Source: Leptobrachium leishanense (Eukaryota; Chordata; Amphibia; Anura; Megophryidae). Taken from it: a DNA stretch of 64,000 nt. Of this stretch, positions 60,455-64,000 are shown in pieces; the stretch's first letter is position 1; the number at the start of each line of letters is the position of its first letter. The DNA is taken from the NCBI GenBank assembly GCA_009667805.1, contig CM019063.1:354664942-354728941 (forward strand). Reading direction: 5' to 3'. A program made the translations under genes and the position numbers. The notes under the pieces were generated by a model. That model made no database searches, was not told where the DNA came from, and saw nothing but the letters and a program-made list of their open reading frames with translations.

Positions 60455-61569
60455 TGTAGCGCTGTGTTAAAATCTTGCTGTGGCAGTACCTATTTTTGGC
60501 CACAAGATGGAGACTATCGCGATCAGAGACACTGGACATTGGGACTACAATGCCCGGCATGCTTGGCAAGAAGACAGGAAGTGGGTGGGGACTGGACGCT
60601 TACATCCTCTGCCTCGTGGAGAACGTGCCAGAGCGCGCCAGGGAACGAGAGAGAGCAGACGCAGTGCCATACTTTGTGAGAGGGCCTAGGGCGGAGAGCA
60701 AGTGAGACCTGTCAGTTCTGTTACCGGGTCATTCAGTCGCAAGAGAAGGAACCCTCCAAGTTCCAGAGTTGCTGCAGATGGAACCAACCGAAGACCTCGA
60801 GTAAGGAGTCACCGCAAGTTGATCGGGTACAGAGAGCAGGCGGTGAGCTGAGGAAAAGTCGTGGACAAGCTACGGGAAGTCAGACAACGGATCCGGCCGC
60901 TAGTATCCCCAGTCAAAATCCAGCGGAGAGACGTCCTGGGTCATCGGAGCCTAAAGCAACCGGCGGTTGGGTGAGAGGCCTCCAAGGCCGATTATAATAC
61001 AAAGAGCACGCTGCTGTTTTCTCTTTAAAGTCCACAGGGCCCCAACTTGACTAGTCGAAGACATTTCTTAAGTAAATTCACTGGCCAGTTGTACAGTACC
61101 CGGGTACCACACACACATACACACCTTTTACATTCCGGGACTTAACCTGTGCAGGACTCATTTTGTTACGAATCGGAACGGGGGTTAAAGATACGTTCCG
61201 AAATATATTTTTCTCTTTCCGCTGCGCGTTTATCGTGATACGAAGAGATTGTATATTCTGGGGTTCCGCTACGTGTCCCTTTTTTCTAAATATTCGTGCA
61301 ATTGCATTTCTTTTATGTTCGGTTACGAATATTTTATTTTCGGAAATACGACGCCTCGTGTTTCGGTTCTTTTCTGCTACGCGTTTTACCGCAATACGAA
61401 AGTACTGTAATAATATTTGTGAGTACCGTATCTCAACATCTGCCTATTATTTTAGTAAACTATTTAAATGATAAAAACCCACAACTGTGTAGGAGTATAT
61501 TTATTCCCTAGTGCGGGGAGACTGACCCGTGGTTCATTTTCAGCGGCTCCTCTGGCAGTGAGCGCTACA
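60455..61569 (+). mobile_element. 5' LTR of a Ty3-type retrotransposon with PNMA-like Gag
   Basis: 1115 bp, starting TGTAGCGCT and ending AGCGCTACA: a 9-bp inverted repeat with TG..CA ends. A proline-type PBS follows directly. The matching 3' LTR would lie beyond the right edge. The region 61180-61420 has unusual CpG-containing words ('tacgaa', 'cggttc'). Confidence 0.8.
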
Positions 61570-61571
61570 CG

Positions 61572-61592
61572 TGGGGGCTCATTTCCGGGATT
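61572..61592 (+). promoter_or_regulatory. Primer-binding site of the Ty3-type element
   Basis: TGGGGGCTCATTTCCGGGATT resembles the proline-tRNA complement with a 2-base insertion in the middle. It starts two bases after the LTR end. Confidence 0.6.
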
Positions 61593-61671
61593 CAGTCTCT
61601 GGAAAAACCGCATCTAAAGGGTTAAATATGGATCCAGACACTGTTGCCGAATGGTGTGAGGAGCACAGTAG

Positions 61672-62624
61672 TAGACATGTGCATTCGTTTTAGTACTAAA
61701 ACGATTTAGTCCGAATTTTGGGATAATTTAGTTTTCGTATGACTCAAGAGATACGAAACTGCTCAGTACAAAAAACGAAAGAAACTAAAATAAAATGCAC
61801 TACATTTTAGTTTCAGTCCTTTTTGTGATATTACATTGATGAGTGAAGGAGACCAGCAATGAAGAGCACAACATCTGAAGTTCTGCACCCTCCCCATGCC
61901 AATGCAGTAGGATGTTCTATACAGAGAGGGGCATTAATTAACGCAGGAGGTGTTCTACACATTATACAGAGAGGGGTATTAATGCAGAAGGATGTTATAT
62001 TACTGTACATTATACAGAGAAAGGTATAAATTGAGGAGGATGTTCTATACAGAGAGGGACATTAATTAATTCAGGAGGATGTTCTATACATTATACAGAA
62101 AGGGGTATTAATTAATGCAGGAGGATGTTCTAAACATTATACAGAGAGGAGACTTTTTTTAGCCTTTAAATCCAGTAGCTGTGAGCGCTGAGATCGGCTG
62201 CTTGTTATATTATCTCTCAGTACAATGTATCAGTCTCGGCTGTTACAGTAACTGACTGCTTCTCATCACAGCGCTCAGAGTTTCAGTTAAAACAAGGAAA
62301 TAATATTGTTATAACCTCTTATATATAAAAATATTATTTACTAGTTTTACTGAAACTCTGAGCGCTGTGAATGAGCACAGTCAGTTACTGTAACAGCTTT
62401 GCCTGACACAATTTGCTGAGAGAGTGAGAGATACTTGTAACGAGCAGCGATCTCAGCCCTCTGAGGAGCCACTACAATAGTAATTGTATCCACTGGTTTT
62501 CGGATGAATGAAATTAGTTTTCATACTAAAGAACTGAAAACGAATTTCTTTAGCAACTAAATAAATTGCATTTTAGGACTAATCCATTAGTTCAAAACGA
62601 AATTTTGTGCTGTGCACATGTCTA
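61672..62624. mobile_element. hAT MITE with TAGACATGTGCA ends, copy B
   Basis: Same ends and interior as 31907-33035. Perfect 8-bp duplication cacagtag (61664-61671, 62625-62632). 953 bp. It differs from copy A by fewer tandem units and loss of the block around copy-A 32690-32810. It interrupts the gag start. Confidence 0.93.
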
Positions 62625-63933
62625 CACAGTAGTCAGTTAGAATGTTGTATAGTCATGGATATTCCCGCAGACACTTGGGCCGAAGAGCAGATCCGCCAGG
62701 CTGTGGCCACGCTAGCACCAGATCATCGGGGGTTAATACTGGACATTAAGAAAAACCCAGACACTTCTCACACGTATGTTCTTCTCGAGTGGAGAGAGGG
62801 TGTTCCACCATGTTTTCAGGGCGCGAGCGTGAAACTGGCCAATGAGGTGGAAGTCCAACTAATTCAGCCAAGTGCGCCACGTGGTGAATCCGCAAGTGTT
62901 CCCGCGCCTATTCCGTTGGCCATGATCGGGCCGGAATTTATCGTGGCTATTGGAGATCTACTGGCTAAATGTCAGAAAACAAGCCCTCCTCACACTAATT
63001 TCGGTTATCGACGGTTAAGAAATTTTACAGGAAACGTACCAACTCCGGCGGGAGAAGAAACCTTTGAAGAATGGGTGGAACAGGCGATGCAGGCTCTGGA
63101 TGAGTGGGACGTCCCTGAGGCCCAGAAAAAGCAAAGGATCACCGAGAGTTTAAAGGGACCCGCGTCAGAAGCGATGAGAAACCTAAAACTGAGCAGAAAA
63201 GATTGTACTGCTTTAGATTACTTAAACGTTCTTGAAGAAGTTTTGGGCGAACCGAAAAGGCGGCCGAACTGGTATATCAGTACGAACACACCTATCAGAG
63301 AAGAGGTGAAAGGATGACCGAGTACATGAGGCGCCTAGATAAGATTCTACACCAGATACTCCTCAAGAAAGGGGCCGAACCGGCCGAAGTAGATAAGATC
63401 CGAATAAAACAGATCCTGAGGGGCTCTCAACCTCTAGATCCAGTAATGATGCAGCTGAGAAGCAGAGCAGGTAACCAAGAATTGAAGTACCTGGAACTGA
63501 TCCGAGTTGTACGAGAAGAAGAGGCTTTACTGGAAGAGAAATCCTTCAGGCGGGGGGAAAGGGCTTATGCACAACCTGTGAGACATAGCGACGGTCTGCA
63601 GCCTGAAAGCGACTCCCTAGATACTTATGGATCGGACGAGGACGAACAAGAGCACCTAGTCGTTTTTAAATCTACAGAGAGGGCTGCCAAAGAATCGAAC
63701 CCTCTGAACGTGGTGAATTGTCCAAGACCGTCAAGAAAGTACAGGAAGCTCAAGCTGAATTGCAACAAGCGCACGCGGAATTGTGCCGAGTGTTGATGAA
63801 GGTGACCGAAATGCAGGCAGAAATGCAGAAATTCCTCACAGACATGCAGACGACGGGAGCCGCTGTGGCGTCTGGTCCAAGTCCTTTAACAAAATCCCAA
63901 CAAGCAACTACGTCTCCGCTCTCTAAGAAGAGA

Positions 63934-63975
63934 TGTTTTGGTTGTGGAGAAATGGGCCATTTCCGCGCACAGTGC
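63934..63975 (+). other. CCHC zinc knuckle of the PNMA-like Gag
   Basis: Encodes CFGCGEMGHFRAQC, a perfect CX2CX4HX4C RNA-binding knuckle. It is found in the retrotransposon and in some PNMA genes (for example PNMA3), and lost in others. Confidence 0.9.
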
Positions 63976-64000
63976 AAAGGCCAAAAGTCTGAGAAGGATA

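Larger units (their letters stand above)
61628..64000 (+). pseudogene. PNMA-like Gag of a Ty3-type retrotransposon (runs off the window)
   Basis: ATG at 61628 gives MDPDTVAEWCEEH, then a hAT MITE (61672-62624). When the target duplication is counted once, the frame continues without change at 62633. Landmarks match the vertebrate PNMA/MOAP1 family: an N-terminal half with VMDIPADTWAEEQI, the YRRLRNFTGN capsid entry, EETFEEWVEQAMQAL, a QRITESLKGPASEAM stretch, and VREEEALLEEK in the C-lobe. The frame shifts near 63260 and again near 63720. A Gln/Glu-rich coiled coil (about 63735-63830) and a CCHC knuckle at 63934-63975 (CFGCGEMGHFRAQC) follow. This Gag would form the particle that packages the element's RNA. 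The pol region is outside the window. Confidence 0.85.

Overview
This window looks like nuclear DNA from a vertebrate with a repeat-rich genome, most likely a frog or another amphibian. The evidence is a spliced vertebrate kinase gene with long introns, and dense, multiply nested transposons of nearly every class: hAT, PIF/Harbinger, piggyBac-like, Tc1, Helitron, CR1/L2-type LINE, tRNA-SINE, Ty3-type LTR elements and a gammaretrovirus-like ERV. The amphibian assignment is inference. I see no bacterial or organellar features.

Region 1 (1-27.6 kb) holds the 5' half of a MAP-kinase-interacting kinase gene, MKNK2, on the minus strand. Eight coding exons (22495 down to 5608) join in a single phase-consistent frame of 218 codons, from the initiator Met through the HRDLKPEN catalytic loop. 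The rest of the kinase lies beyond the left edge. The introns are packed with transposons: six Harbinger MITEs (five inside or downstream of the gene span or just upstream, see entries), several hAT elements with 8-bp duplications, two Tc1 elements and a 4.8-kb LINE that carries nested elements. A TATA box followed by a splice-donor-like site near 26.5 kb is a candidate non-coding first exon.

Region 2 (27.6-42.8 kb) is accessory DNA. It contains a 1.39-kb Helitron with an internal minisatellite, then an 8.8-kb hAT transposon with perfect 8-bp TSD, a decayed BED-finger transposase, two tandem arrays, a nested hAT MITE and a solo LTR. Complex tandem-repeat DNA follows.

Region 3 (42.8-59.7 kb) is one plus-strand endogenous retrovirus of gammaretrovirus-like organisation (LTR, proline-type PBS, gag, pro, pol, env, truncated 3' LTR). 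It is broken by two LINE fragments, a hAT MITE, a 4.5-kb non-autonomous LTR element, a CpG-rich MITE and a SINE. Its most notable feature is a sequence resembling the conserved N-terminal domain of the opioid growth factor receptor (OGFR) inside pol, between RNase H and integrase. Both flanks are in frame with it. This is the same site where some lentiviruses carry dUTPase.

Region 4 (59.7-64 kb) ends in a second LTR retrotransposon that runs off the right edge. Its Gag resembles the vertebrate PNMA (paraneoplastic Ma antigen) family and has a CCHC knuckle. It is interrupted by a second copy of the hAT MITE seen in region 2.

All retroelement and transposase genes here carry stops, frameshifts or insertions. 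MKNK2 is the only gene that looks functional.
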